A DNA stretch of 64,000 bases from Trichoplax adhaerens (taxonomy: Eukaryota > Placozoa > Uniplacotomia > Trichoplacea > Trichoplacidae). The position numbers and the translations under genes are program-made. Shown here one piece after another: positions 9,647-22,533 of the stretch (its first letter is position 1; every line of letters starts with the position of its first letter). Location of the stretch: contig NW_002060948.1 of NCBI RefSeq assembly GCF_000150275.1, positions 2,928,512-2,992,511 of the forward strand. The letters are read 5' to 3'. Below the pieces are notes generated by a model. That model had not been told where the DNA came from and searched no databases. It saw only the letters and a list, made by a program, of their open reading frames with translations.

Positions 9647-12600
9647 AATAATATGTTGAGAATATTAACCTACTGTTAGTGTTGAAAAATTTATACTGAT
9701 TATCACAGATATCATTAGAATGGCTTCAGAGATGATGAGCTGGCTAATGTTGACAATGTTTATTACCTTGAAATTTCGAATGAAATGCTTGTAGATGTTG
9801 AAATTTCGAATGAAACGCTGGTAAATGTAATTACAGGTAATTTCTTTATTAATCATTATTTTCGTAATGGTATATTCAAGTGAAACTTAACAACCATTTA
9901 TACCGTTTCTAGTTAATTTTTTGTAGGACTGCATTGTGATATGCACAACTTCGTTATTTACAAGATAATGGAGTATTAACAATTATTTAACTTTCATAAT
10001 ATTGCCACCGTGCATAAATAATTATATTACGTATCATTATAATTAATATGGATGTACAATATAATACCACGTTCTGTATATGTATTGCATTCAGAATAAA
10101 TAGTACGTTGCCTGCAATTGAAGTTTTAGACTAATTTAAAGTAATTAATCTAGCATTACGTTAGTAGTATAATCAATATTGTTCAAAACGATAACTTCTG
10201 GATGACACATAAACACAAAGGATCAGCTGAAGCAAGGCTTAACTACGTTTAAGTCGCAATTCATTGTTACTAATAAGTTATGAAATTACTATCAAAATTA
10301 TGATTAGCTTTACCATGAAAAAAAGAATGAGCCCGCGAGTATAAAAGTAAATTAACACACTAATAGCGATTCAATTTCATTAGTGCACATTTAATTTAAT
10401 TACAGGCATACTCAAAAATTTGACTATTTAACAATCAACACAACCTCTGCCAATTTTCATCTTGTGTTCTGACTTTCATGTCACGTCATTAAATTCCAAA
10501 GTTTCAAATTTATAGCAAAAAGTTCAAATTTCAAAACTCAACTCTTACAATATTTTCCTTAGTTAGTAGCAATAAAAAAGTTTTGCTCGTTTATTTAATA
10601 GAGCAATATTCAATAGCAATTAATATTAAGATGACATTAGCTTGATATAATTACGTTTAACATATTCGTATACTGAATTTTACGCATAGTTACTGCACGC
10701 AATCTTTTACTTGCTGAAATACCATTAAAAAACAAATTTTGATAGCTTTTGATGTTTAAACGGTGATAGCATATAACTCATACTTTACTATCTGGGTACT
10801 TGTTATGTCATTATGTTTAACAACTAAATAATTATTAATTAAAGAATAGCGAATACTTTTAAATAGTCTAAATAAGATCATATACTGTGCTTGATGTGCA
10901 ATTTTACTGAGCTTGAAGTTTATGCTGCTGTGATAGAATTTGATATAAAATTTAGACTATTGCGCCTTAATTTACAGTTGATAAAAAGGCGTACCAAGCT
11001 CTAACAATTAAACCGTATATCATCCGAAGATTAGTATTGCAATACCTGCTAGCCCGCTGCTACCAATATTCCAGAATATTTACATATCTATATAGCAATT
11101 GTAGATACCCATATACTAATTTATATAACTTGTATGATATGAATTCACTCCTGTTAACACTAGAATTTACTATGGAAATAATTTTAAGTGAGTGTGGTTG
11201 TAGAATAAACGTAGAAATTGCTTAAGAACTGTATGGGAGTCGTAATGTGAAGGAAAAATGTAGCAATTAATCAGTTGCATATGGGATTCTGCTAAGGAAT
11301 CGAGTTCTCATGCATCGCACGCGTAGAGGCTGAAAATAGCAGGGGAAGCCGTCAGAGTTATCGCACTTGCACTGAAGTTCTTTGCGAATCTTTGCTATAA
11401 ATGAGGGAGTGATAGTACTACATGCAGTAGTATATTCGAATAGCTTGATTTATTATTCGTAATAGTTGTTTATATCTTTAATCTTTGCCAAGCTGGGTGG
11501 ATGCTTCCAGCAGTCAATTTATTATTAAATTTAAGGCAATGGCGTTTTATGTATGCAATTTGTTAACTAATGTAATTTTTACATGTGACACGTATGCTAT
11601 ACTATCAGAGTGTTAACTGTCCATATTTGCGCTTTGAATAAGGTATTAACGCCGTATTATACGCAGTGACTGTAAATTTTTCAGAGCCATTATATTTTCT
11701 ATAGTATGGTTAGTATCATCTTGATCTTAAAACTATATATCTCCGGCAGAATTAAAGCCCCAAGGAGGTGACTGATTTTTGAGTCCTACGTCGTAGAATG
11801 CTGTTATATTTTTATTATAAAGAAAAGAGATCAATCTGATTGTTCATGCTTTAGATTCAATCATTTTTTAATGTGATTTAGATTAACAGTAATGGTTCTT
11901 AAATTCTAAATTTTTATAAATATGACAAAAGTTATTGAGAGATTGAAGCTGGATTTTACTCTTTTAAAGAATGAATTTCAGCTTATTGTGAGTAGTAAAT
12001 ACTAAACTTTAAGAAATAAAATCAAAGATATGTTCCATACCTTTACATTTTACTTAAAATAAGTGTCATTATTTAATGACATTGATATTAATGTGTTTAA
12101 TATATGGAATAAATCATGAAGCATTACTATCCGTATCGGAAAAATGCTAAATTCTTTTAAATTGAGAATTCTAGATTTTAGGAGACGTTTCGCTATTTCA
12201 TTAAATGATGTTAATACCAGTTAATCTTGTAAATAGATCGTTAAAAAAAATGCAAACACTGAATATTTTCATTTGCTAATTCTAATAAAGAGATCGTCTA
12301 AATGAATGGTATACCAAAACAAGATAGAACTATTAATAATTACAAATTTGCAAATTTAGAGCTGATTTAGGGATAAATAGATGCTATTATCGTAATAAGG
12401 TTGAAAAAAAGTAATGTAATTCAAATCAATCGTCCTACGATATGGATTCGTTTTCCATGGTAAGTATCTTAGAAATAGTTCCTGTGATAATTAAGTAATT
12501 TTAGGTGAACGCTATGTTTGCATAGAATAATATTTCAGCCAATCAATGGCATTGCGTGATCTACAACATCCAATAAGTCAGCTAAATGAAATTAAGGTAC

Positions 12601-12726
12601 TGAAATCATTTTTTTGGGCGGTGTTCAAAGTAAATTGTTAATTAGGCGAATTTCTTATAATAACCTAATTTCAACATGAAAATTTATCCAAAATTTCTGT
12701 GAATACTATCAGGCATTCATTTCGAT
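9647..12726. other. Intergenic, about 3 kb without a recognisable gene
   Basis: Contains a 2 x 30-bp tandem repeat (listed separately) and a slightly G+C-richer patch at about 11280-11420 with a CTATAAATG string. No gene, receptor remnant or shared LTR recognised. Confidence 0.4.
9768..9827. repeat. Two 30-bp tandem repeats
   Basis: The units at 9768-9797 and 9798-9827 both start TTGAAATTTCGAATGAAA and differ at three positions. They lie just upstream of the pseudogene at 8615-9646. Probably a simple replication duplication. Confidence 0.75.
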
Positions 12727-13743
12727 TTAGCAAATAGAGAATTTTTTACGTGAAGATATTATAAAAATAATTGGATTAATAATACATTTAGTTTGATGAA
12801 GCAAATATATTATGGCAATAACGTCTTGAAAAAGTATATTATCCACTAGAAATTGATAATTACAAAATACAATTAATCCCACCGCGAAGGCTGGGAACCA
12901 AGTAATAAAATTGACAAATCCGATAGTATACGCTAGATATACAGCTTTTTTTGGTAATTTAGCTCGTGAATGATAAATTGTTCTAAGTCTCCTATCGGGG
13001 CCGTAATGAAATTTGCACGCAATAATAATATATGTGCATATAATTATAACATGGGATATTAAGCCAAGGACTATCATGGATAAGAAGAATGATCGAACCG
13101 AGGAATTATTGATATCATCAATGTAGCACAAGTTATGATAGCGATAAGTGTACCTACTGGGAGGAGGTAACAGAGTTTTGGCCGCTATAATATTGCAAGT
13201 TATAGCTAATACTATGCTGGCATTCCAGGAAATTACAGATTGAATCACTGCTCTCTTAGGAGTAATATGATTATGGTTAGAAAAGGGCCGCATAACTAGC
13301 ATGTATCTTTCGGTTGCAATTAATACTGTTAAAGTGGTTGATTCGCTTATGGAAAGAATCAGCAAAGACCTTGCCACATAGCAAGTTGGATGATATGGCC
13401 AAGCGATGTCAACAGGAGTGGAATTGGAAATAGAATTTGAGGTATTAGCAACTTCTAGGTTATCTAATCTAGAATAGAGATCAGAGCTTCCCATAAGCAA
13501 TAAATATAATGAGCCAAACAAATCAGAAATTGCCAAATTAATCATAAAAATCAGAAAAGTTTGATGCTTTATAGGATTGCGTATGCTATATACCATAGGG
13601 GATGAAATTGTAGATACGGCTTTCAATCTTTGGATTTGAGCTTTCGCTGTAATGAGCGCAATGATATTAGCTAGCGTCCCAATTATGCCGAATGTCCAAG
13701 CTATACCTAAGGCGACATAATTACTATTAAATATTGATGCCAT
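12727..13743 (-). CDS. Class A (rhodopsin-like) GPCR, clustered family
   Basis: A single-exon ORF of 338 codons. Seven hydrophobic segments with Asn26 (TM1), N69-x4-D74 (TM2), Cys121 (TM3), E145-R146-Y147 (the only intact ERY in the cluster), Trp173 (TM4), ECL2 RYHNLCYID (Cys206), TWFPAF at 281-286 and NPIIF at 323-327. ICL1 is long (N26 to D74 is 48 residues). ECL1 is also long (D74 to C121 is 47) and carries sequons at Asn100 and Asn107. The N-terminus is MASIFNSNY and the tail ends after SSRKKFSIC, too short for a normal helix 8 and phosphorylation tail. ATG at 13741-13743 aligns with the other family starts. Flanks are non-coding. Ligand unknown. Confidence 0.93.
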   Translation of the reverse strand: MASIFNSNYVALGIAWTFGIIGTLANIIALITAKAQIQRLKAVSTISSPMVYSIRNPIKHQTFLIFMINLAISDLFGSLYLLLMGSSDLYSRLDNLEVANTSNSISNSTPVDIAWPYHPTCYVARSLLILSISESTTLTVLIATERYMLVMRPFSNHNHITPKRAVIQSVISWNASIVLAITCNIIAAKTLLPPPSRYTYRYHNLCYIDDINNSSVRSFFLSMIVLGLISHVIIICTYIIIACKFHYGPDRRLRTIYHSRAKLPKKAVYLAYTIGFVNFITWFPAFAVGLIVFCNYQFLVDNILFQDVIAIIYLLHQTKCIINPIIFIISSRKKFSIC

Positions 13744-14771
13744 TTATTGATTATTAACCAACGAGTAGCTTACAAATCGGACTATTTAAAAATTCTTAAA
13801 CAGTCAGTCTATCGATCTATCGATCTTCAGTTGCAAGGAGATTCGTACATCTTACCAGTAAGGGCTCTAAGAAATTTTTAATTTTTACTTTTAGCGTAGC
13901 ATATAATACGTATATTGAACGAATGAAAATGAGACGGCTACAGCGACAAATACTAAATGAAAGTGATCATGTTATTATTACTCACTGGTAAAATATCATA
14001 AAATTAATTTAATTGTTTTAATTAATTTAGTATTGATTAATATCAAACTATACAAGATAATATCCAATATACGTATACATGTATATTTACTGCAGGGTAT
14101 TAATTGCTGAATAACAGGCTCATAGCATCGAAGGAACTCGTATTTCAAAATATAAAATTTATCAATTACTATGTGACCCTATCTCTACTTTATTATCGTA
14201 CTGTATTTATTCCTAATAGAGGATGTGCAATTATAATATTTTATTTTAAATGCATTAATCGAGATTACTTACGGGTAATTTAAAGAATCTATCGGATTTG
14301 TTGGTATTAATAACATAAATTTTCTTATATTTAATGACTTAATTACGTAATTTCCTTGATTATAGCCATTAATTAAGTCAACAGATGGAAAATAATTAGG
14401 TTTCAAATTAAGAAGTAAACAATATTAATTATTAGAATAATTTTGCTTTGTGAACTATAATCGACAGCAGATAATACAATTTCTGAAGCGTTTATATAGG
14501 CGAAAATTTAGATTCTGTTATTTTAGAATCGGGCTCTCTCTAAGTGTCAAAGCTAAAAGAAGTATATTAGCAATGATATTGTCTATGAGGCTCAACAGCA
14601 TCTCTTGGAATCACAATCATATCACTGAAACGATTTGAGTAAAACTGAACTAGCTCCTAGCTTGTTGATTCTAGTATATTATTGTAATGAAAGTATCTCA
14701 CAAATAACTGTCGTAGTCAAATGAAAATTTCTGAAAGGCTTTATGGCAAGGTTTAGGATTAGTAGAGCAAT
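13744..14771. other. Intergenic, no gene recognised
   Basis: AT-rich 5' flank of the receptor at 12727-13743. A short run of the 8-mer TCTATCGA repeated twice sits near 13806. The small plus ORF at 14450-14638 looks like chance. Confidence 0.35.
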
Positions 14772-14950
14772 AATTTATTACTACGAGAATCTAGTATTTA
14801 GAGCTCAAAGTGAAATGAAGTCTCTCCAATGTGAGCTCATCTCCACAGTTCTTAAATACATTTCGTTAAATCTATTTATGGCAACATAATAAGCTGCAAA
14901 TCAGACTTGGGTCATCAAACAGAATACTTTTTCTCAAACAGATCATCATT
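14772..14950 (+). repeat. Repeat B copy 1 (left part), interrupted by LTR A
   Basis: Matches 31832-32035: ATTACTAC-x-AGAATCT, then GAGCTCAAAG-x-GAA-x-TGAAGTCTCT, TGTGAGCTCATCTC, TTAAATACATTTC and CATCATTATCTT. The GAGCTCA...TGAGCTC arms could pair. Similarity seems to resume weakly after the LTR at 15529, as expected if LTR A jumped into B. The class of this repeat is unknown. Confidence 0.6.
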
Positions 14951-14955
14951 ATCTT

Positions 14956-15523
14956 GTCACAAACCAGCTTCGTGCCAAAGATAACCTAAAACAAATCTCT
15001 AAATTACTATAATTTCCAGGATTCAGTATTCCTTAACTACCTCACAAGAATTTAGACACCTTTGTTTCTACGTTAAAACAACTATATAACTCTTCTTTTA
15101 TTCAACCATTTGCCGAGCTTAAATACCCTTCGGCAGTAGCTATCATGTATGAGTCATAACAGCTCACGAAAGTTAGCTCATATTTGATAGCTAAATTAAT
15201 ACAGACATTATTCTTAATTTTGGACATGTACTGAACGGTTCTAGATTATTAGACTACAGTATGTTCGCACACAGAATTATTTATAGTATTATCTATAATT
15301 GAATATCGTCACGATATTTATCACAAGCGTTACAAGACATAATACTATCATCAATTAATATTAGTTACCTTATGAGAACTCTTACTATAATACAGCGAAA
15401 TTTGCTGTAACAAAATAATAACTAATGTAGTTCTTACTGTAAGCCATTATTAGTTATCTCCATATATAAATGTTAAACACTAAATAAAGTCATTTACCCT
15501 TCACGGTGGCTCGTACCGTGGTA
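14956..15523 (-). mobile_element. Solo LTR, family A copy 3
   Basis: A 568-bp reverse complement of family A. It is flanked by a perfect 5-bp target-site duplication ATCTT (14951-14955 and 15524-15528). The terminal TG has become TA at one end. The TGCCGA...TCGGCA stem is preserved. Inserted within repeat B. No coding sequence. Confidence 0.85.
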
Positions 15524-15528
15524 ATCTT

Positions 15529-18500
15529 TCATAATCCGAATTAATCGGCTTAAAATATCACTACTCTAACATTAATATCCAGCTTCTTTCGGTCTAACGC
15601 GTCTTCACAATTACCGTATATCATATCACATAAATCTTTTACCATAATTCGTCAACTGGCTAATATCAGTTTTTAACAATTTTTAATATAGCAGTTAGAA
15701 ACCGTCTAATATTAGCATTACGGTAATATCTATTCTTAGTAGCCTAGCTATATCAAATATAGCTACCAACACAATCAAATGTGGGGTGCTTCACTGCAAT
15801 TATCAGCTTAAAAATTAGGATATATGTCTACTGTAGTGTGTAATTTCATAGAGCAAGCTACCGCATTTCAACATTACAACAATTGCCTTCCTTAAAATAT
15901 CTTGGTAACAACAGGAAAATTTAGCTACAATCTATTACCATGCTTTTATGTAAATCTAGCAGTGTTTGGTGTTTAATTTGAAACGTGATCGGAAGGTTCA
16001 GCTACAGTTACTGAATACTAAAAAGTACTGTAATAACCAGTATAGCAATTAATGCATATAGGCGTTTGTTAATCGCAATATCACGAACTTCGAACTACGA
16101 AGTCATTGCTTACGGAAAGCGTTTCGAACATCGAGTCATACGATAATAGTTTTTTACGTAGGACTGATTTTTTAAATTAAGGTTAAAGTCTTCTTATGTA
16201 ATGTAACTTTTCTTTCTACTTAGCTAGTTCACAGCAGTTAAAGCTAATTGAAGAAAGCTTTTTGATGCGTAAGGATGTCATCTTTATCTATATTGACGAT
16301 ACAGCTTAAGTCATTCATTTCTAGTCAATACGGTACTATACATAGCATCTAACTTAAATGTTTACTAACAAAATTATTAGGTTTGCATGGTAAAGGATAT
16401 ATAAGTAACATTGCATCTATTGACTGTAGATAGCATACGGTATAGAATTTATGCAGTCTGTTAGCGGTATTGATCGCCTCAAATATTCAGAAAGAAATTT
16501 TGAGCAACCTTCATCCAAATTTCGATATTACAAAAACATTGCTGGACAATTTGATTATTCCGAAAGATCGTTGGTACCGTATATTAGATTGAATATTGTA
16601 GTGTTATTAGAAATACAGAATTACTAGTGGCTAAGACATTAAATACTGGAGGACATTAACAGTTTTTATCCCCAGTAATAATAGATGCAAAAATGCTGTG
16701 ATAGGATACAATCCGTTAGACTGTACAAGGTAACTATGTTGAAAAATATGCTATGCATTATAATACGAAATATTAATAACCATAGAAAAGAAGCTGTGAT
16801 CAAACAGTCGAATCCAACTTATAGAACGCATAAATCTCAAAAGAAATTTGTTAGTGTTAAGCTGTCATAATTAACAGGATTGTGATTACGATAGCTGACT
16901 AATTTTGAATTGCGCTTTAAGGATCATTACAGAGCTGTCACAAATCGAAATTTAAAGTATTTAGGGAGAGCCAATGGCAGAAAATTTATACAAACTCACA
17001 GTAAATTTCACTCGTATTCCTTTAGTATCGCCAATGCTACTACAACAATGACTGAAAGAATAATTCAAAGTTCGTCGATTAGTTTGTAACCGGAAAATAT
17101 CTTGTTGGTCAGATTTTTACGGTCAATATGATTAAGTGCCGGTAGTCAATTTATTTTTGGAGTTATGCAACTTTACCTCTAAAATTCGTAAGGTCGAGAA
17201 AATTTTGCTCTCCTCTTCAGACGTACGTTATAATAAGACTCTTGGAATAGAAATTGCTATTGTGCCATATTATGTAAGTTAAACCGTTAATTGTATAAAC
17301 CCTTTCAGGTTAATTCTGTATTACCTGATATGTTTATGCTATAACTTGAGTATCCTAACCAAATATTATAGTATGCAGCGATAACAAATCGTTGCAAATA
17401 CTAGTATACTAATGCAATATCACTTAATGCTAATGAAATCTGATCTTTAAAGCATATACTATCTTGTGTATCCTACCTCAGCGGAATGATTTTGAAAATG
17501 GGATCGGTATGTAAGTGTATTTGCAATGCCAATATGTGTTAATTTAAGAGAAATTGATAACAAAAAACATTTTATCCGTAGACTATTCATCGGATGTACA
17601 CGTTTCAGCATTACTGATTAGTGATGCATTGGAACTTAGACAGTAAGAATTGATTCAATTTTAATTAAAATGATAATGAATTAATTTAAGTATCCATCAT
17701 TAGATGACCAGCTTATACATAGCTTTAATTTGCTTTTATTAAAATGGCATTCATTATTGTGTTATTTACGACGTTGATTTTAATCCATAATACGCTTATG
17801 TTCCATAATCACGCCTTAAGTTAAGATAATCAGTCGATTATTTGCAATTTAGGGTGCAAATACCACCCAAATAAGATATTACAGCTGCTATTTCCGTTTT
17901 TTATGGCCTAAACTACAGAAATTATGATACATGAATATGAATCACATTTGGTCAAAATTCTTCATATTCCACCGGTAACGTTACTGTAATGATGCCGCTA
18001 AAAGTAGCTACTTTTATATTATTTCCCATGTTACTTTACTACTATTAATCATCAAGAATAAATTATTTCATTTAGGTTCTATCTCTGTGTAGAATAGTTA
18101 ATTACGTTGGTGTTTGTTGTAGATTACGGATATGCACCATGCTAGAATCATATTATTGTGAAGTCTGAGTATAATATGATTATATTATAACAATTACGAG
18201 GCCGAGACCTGGTCCAAAGTGGTATTCTTAATGCTGTACTCCAATCGTAGAAGCGTGTGATAATGTATTAGGTATAATACTGGTTGTTAATAATACGTCT
18301 TAATTGGATATGCGCCAAGGATAGTTAAGTAATTTGTTATGTTATCACCTTATTAGCGCTCTCTAAACTCGTGCTCAGGGTAGAGGACAAAATCATGTAT
18401 TTATCTTTCCATTAAGAGATCTTGCTTTTAAATTTGACTTGAATCTTTCAGTGAATAAGTCTTCCTACTTTGCATAAACTTATGGCTTAGATTTTATCAC

Positions 18501-18784
18501 TATATAAGATTTAATTCTATGATGCAGCTTTCGAACATGTCCGCGCACTAACATTAGTGTCAGATTCCAATTTTCGTTAATAATGAAGAGTCCATGTCGA
18601 TTTGTTTTAAAATCGATATTACACTCATTTAGATGCCCACAATAGAAGTGAATCATATTTAAGAAGTCACTAACGCATTACTGAATTGATAAAGTTACTT
18701 TGAAATTCAGAAATATATGCATTCACAATGAACCAACAATTTCTAATGATGTTAATTTGATTAATTAGTCTAATAATGTAGACA
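15529..18784. other. Intergenic, no gene recognised
   Basis: About 3.2 kb of AT-rich DNA. The small ORF at 16685-16870 (plus) shows no known motif. I found no receptor remnant or LTR match here. Confidence 0.4.
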
Positions 18785-20029
18785 TCAAGACCATTTTCGG
18801 TGTTGATGATACAGGTAGAGTCTGTTATGAGATCGTGATAGGTATACAATAGGATTAACAATGCAATTAATCTGGGTCAATAAAATAAATGACGGGGCAA
18901 TTATCTGCTAGACTTTGTTGTTGTTGAAGTCTCGCTCTTTAATGAAAGTAGTAAAACTACAGCAAAACTTGGAAACAATGGCATTTTAGTGTATTTGCAC
19001 CCTTAATGTAATCTACCCTTAAATATAGACATATCTACGGTCTGTTTACTCTACATTCAAATATGGCTTGCTGCATTTAGCTATTACAGTCCTCACAATT
19101 TTCTACAATCATCTGCAATTCTGTAAGCTGTTATGGAATATGTTATATCTAATTCTACAATCCTCTTCTCTGAATGTGCTCTAATTCAATAGCTATAAAT
19201 ACCGGAATTTTCTACCCTAGAATTATTAGTGCCTTAGTATTCCACACGCTACTTCACGACAGTTTGCATGCTGATCTACGCTACCTCTCACACTGTACCT
19301 TAATTTCTATCTCTACAATAAAGTAATCTCTTTGCTTAAACTTCTTGTACAATATTCTGTATGGCGACTAAACACGCATCATCTGACGGATCGAACCCTC
19401 CATCACTGTCATGAAATTAGTAAATCCAATAATAATTGCTGTCTATAATAGTATTGTATCTATTCTAAGATTAGTAGCTCTCGATGTCCTCAAAGAAGCA
19501 TTATTCCTATTTTTTTCTTATGTAACATAATATAGACGTGTAAAAATATATAAGCGCAGTATAGACAATTACTTCAATTATAGCCGAAATTAATGGTAAG
19601 GTTTTAACGTATTGATAACGTACATTATTTGTTGTAAACATGTTGCAATATCGATAATTTCGATTAAGATACGATGATATCGTTCAGTTAGCCGCAATAC
19701 TAGCCACAACAGCTGAAAATAAACTACAGATCCAAGATATTAAGGAAATGATAATGACGCTTCTCGACAATACGAGTGTATGTAATGCTTCAGAAAATGA
19801 ATCCCACTTTTTATACGTAAAGATCGATCCAGTGCAATGATATAAGTAATTATGGCTGATTCATAAACGTTTTTTACCAGTACCATTTGTAACATGTCCG
19901 GACGAATTTCTAGGAAAGACACCAATGGTCTTCCATTTAGGTATTGTCGGAAAAAAGGACTAAAACATTACTGAAGACTTCAATAACACCAGCTATATTA
20001 AGGAAATTGTCATAGAGTATTGGCGGCAT
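18785..20029 (-). pseudogene. Class A GPCR pseudogene split by a solo LTR in TM6
   Basis: Starts at ATG 20027-20029 (MPPILYDNF...). TM1 is partial (VFSNVLVLF) and TM2-TM3 are largely deleted. The TM3 end is IITYIIALDRSLRI. TM4 reads IISLISWICSLFSAVVASIAAN. ECL2 and TM5 read YRYCNMFTTNNVRYQYVKTL and onward. The TM6 start is TAIIIGFTNFMT. The frame then enters LTR E (18985-19407) and resumes as FPSFAVVLLL, followed by TQINCIVNPIVYLSRSHNR (TM7 NPxxY) and a stop at 18785-18787. Several stops and frame changes exist besides the insertion. ECL2 and TM5 resemble the receptor at 47230-48267 most. Dead gene. Confidence 0.8.
18985..19407 (-). mobile_element. Solo LTR, family E copy 1, inside receptor TM6
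   Basis: 423 bp matching 59045-59528 in reverse complement. Shared blocks are GATGGAGGGTT, GATCAGC-TGCAA-CTGTCGTGA, GGTATTTATAG, ATTAGAT and GAATGTAGAGTAA-C. Flanked by GGCAT (18980-18984) and GTCAT (19408-19412), a 5-bp target-site duplication with one mismatch. Receptor coding sequence resumes on both sides. The LTR is in sense orientation to the receptor. Confidence 0.85.
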
Positions 20030-20587
20030 GGATATTAATGATTACTACTGCATTCATTCCGTATAAAAGAAATGAAGATAATAGGACAATTTACTAATCG
20101 GCAGTAAAATATCTAGTTGAGCATTATACTCGTACTTGCGGCAATACGGAGATAAATTTAAAATTGAAGCATATAGCTTTGCAATGAAAAGGTATTATAA
20201 AGTTGATTGAAATTTTTAACTTCTAAATAATACTGTACAGTAGCAAAATATAAATTATAATTACTAGTGCAAACTCCCGTCGCTTTGCAGACGGTTTACG
20301 ATAATGTGCTCATTTAATTAACAGATAGTACTGTACTGTATTACCATTTGATAGACCTGTCTGAGGTTCAATAACTTTTTGCCGTGTACTATAAATTGTA
20401 GTTATTTATTAATATGATGAAATGTTTTTTGACCTTGACCTTCAATTAGTCTAAAACTATCGAAAAATATATCTAAATAATCATATTAATTTCCTAATTT
20501 AATTGGGTATAACAGAATAATATTTGCATAAAATCTTGTGTAATTAATTCCAGAACTCCTGAACTCGGAAGAATTAGGGATAGTTAA
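20030..20587. other. Intergenic, no gene recognised
   Basis: AT-rich, nothing recognised. Confidence 0.35.
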
Positions 20588-20791
20588 ATGTTACCACAAA
20601 GCACAGTTAAACTGTTAACATGCGAAAAATCTTATGGTAGTTATCTTAGCCTGTATAAATGTGTTACTGTATTAGATGATTATGATACTTTATTCTGTCA
20701 ACACATTGAAAGAGCAAATGGCTTTTTAGCGCATGATCGATTGATTAAACTTGATACTACATATAGCTTTGGTTATTTTTATGGAGTCTGA
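20588..20791 (+). CDS. Hypothetical 67-residue ORF
   Basis: ATG-initiated with mixed, not obviously repetitive, composition (four Cys, several acidic residues, no membrane segment). No family recognised. It might be a first exon, a leftover, or chance. There is no supporting neighbour. Confidence 0.15.
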   Translation: MLPQSTVKLLTCEKSYGSYLSLYKCVTVLDDYDTLFCQHIERANGFLAHDRLIKLDTTYSFGYFYGV

Positions 20792-20975
20792 TTTAATAAA
20801 TTAGGTTGTGTATTACATTTCACGTTTGTTATTAGTATCATTTTCTAATGATATTGATACCATCATTGATGGCTGTAATGGTTTACACAGAATAAAGTAT
20901 TCTAGTGGGCCACGGCTGATAATGAAACGGTGAAGTGCGGTACTTCATTTGCTCTTTATAAAGATCTCATTTAAT

Positions 20976-21481
20976 TGTAGTAGCACAGTAGGGTGGCTAA
21001 TAGGACGAAACGGCGCACTTGTACTACTGTTTCTAGACTTGGATTCTCCACTTAAGCAAGTATCTAATAGCCAAATAAAGGACTATGAAGACTGTCTTTC
21101 ATATACGAGTTAAAGTATAATTATCCGGTTTATCTTGACCTGGTGTTAAATTGAGCTCTTACAGTCTAAAATTAGTATGTCTACTATAGAATGGAAGCAT
21201 TTATTAAGAATAGTTTGTATAGAAGTAATTTGTGTGCAAATTTGTCTAAGTGGTATTATCCGGTTTATCTATAGTCCTTTTCGACTATTCTTATGAGGAG
21301 AAGAAATTGGAAATCTCCTCTGACAGACAGGACTACCAATAAACGTTATTATTCAAGGCTATTTTTTCGGTGTTGGTTTCGTTTATCACATTGAGAAATT
21401 AATCAATTTCTGTTAACTCAAATTTTGGGTTACGTAGGCGAACCAACAGTAATAGCTGGAGGCTATTACTCGGTCATTACA
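20976..21481 (+). mobile_element. LTR-like repeat, family C copy 1
   Basis: About 506 bp with TG...CA ends: TGTAGTAGCACAG at the left and GGTCATTACA at the right. Copies at 22534-23007, 55656-56166 and (reversed) 49891-50260. A conserved hairpin AGTAATAGC...GCTATTACT lies near the right end, and CAATAAACGTTATT followed by a GT-rich stretch looks like a polyadenylation region. No clear target-site duplication, so calling it an LTR is an inference. Confidence 0.6.
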
Positions 21482-22533
21482 ATTATTATACCAAGAATCC
21501 AAGTCGGTCTAAGACCGTAAATTATTAAGCTATGAACCTAACGTAATAGCGATGAAGTTACTAACGTGACATAAATAATTAAATTTAAGTCGGCTATGAG
21601 CTTTCTGTTCGAGAAATCGAATAGTAGCGCACAGATGGACAGAAGAATGCAAGCAGCACTGTGCCTTCCGTTGCAGTAAACAGTTTTTGATACTCTATTG
21701 TGATGAAGTATAGAAATAGCGTAAGAAAATGTTTCCTATCATTTTTATCCGCAGTCAGATCTATAGAATTGAACTTTCAAATCTACGACCATTATAGTTA
21801 CTGTTAGCTGACGAAATATTCAATTTTTATTCTAATGTCATCAGATTGTTACGTAATAGCAACAATTACAATAACACTTAGTTTCGACTTCACTTTTTAT
21901 ATTTTAATATCACTAAATTATTCAAATGATATATAAAGACGATATAAGAAGTCCTTCATTTTGGAATTTGTTTTAGTATTGTTTATTTATGTTGATCAAT
22001 TAGGTCTAAAGAAAAATAAAAAGCAAACGGTAGAAGTATAAAGAGAGTGAAAACTAAAGGTCTAATCGCTATATTACTAGTTCAAGAAAACAGACTCGGC
22101 TACTTGATTTCATGATACTCACTTATTTTTGCCAATTGAAATACAGGCTTTTTATAACATAATGCACCATTATATCTAATTTGACCGAGATTTAATTTCT
22201 ATTTGATATATAATTCGCAGTAACTCAACTTAATATTAACATACATGCTCTCACTTTTTAATATGATTTTTAAAAATAGCTCTTATATGCTAACTTACTT
22301 TCAGCACTACAATTATCCAGTTATATTAACTAAAAGTAGCTGTAATGGAGTTGGTGCATAAATATCAAGAAATCTATATTACTGGACATTTATTTAGCTC
22401 TGGCTGTTAGCGTTATAATGCTATGATAACATTATCGTACAATTAGTTTCACAATTTGCTATTCGATGCGTGCAGCAAAGAGGCGAAAGAACGAATTATG
22501 GTGTGATGTCTATCAGTCATAATCTCAGCCAAT
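21482..22533. other. Intergenic between two family C repeats
   Basis: About 1.05 kb without a gene. It separates two same-strand C copies, but I see no gag/pol, primer-binding site or polypurine tract, so the pair does not look like one retroelement. Confidence 0.4.
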
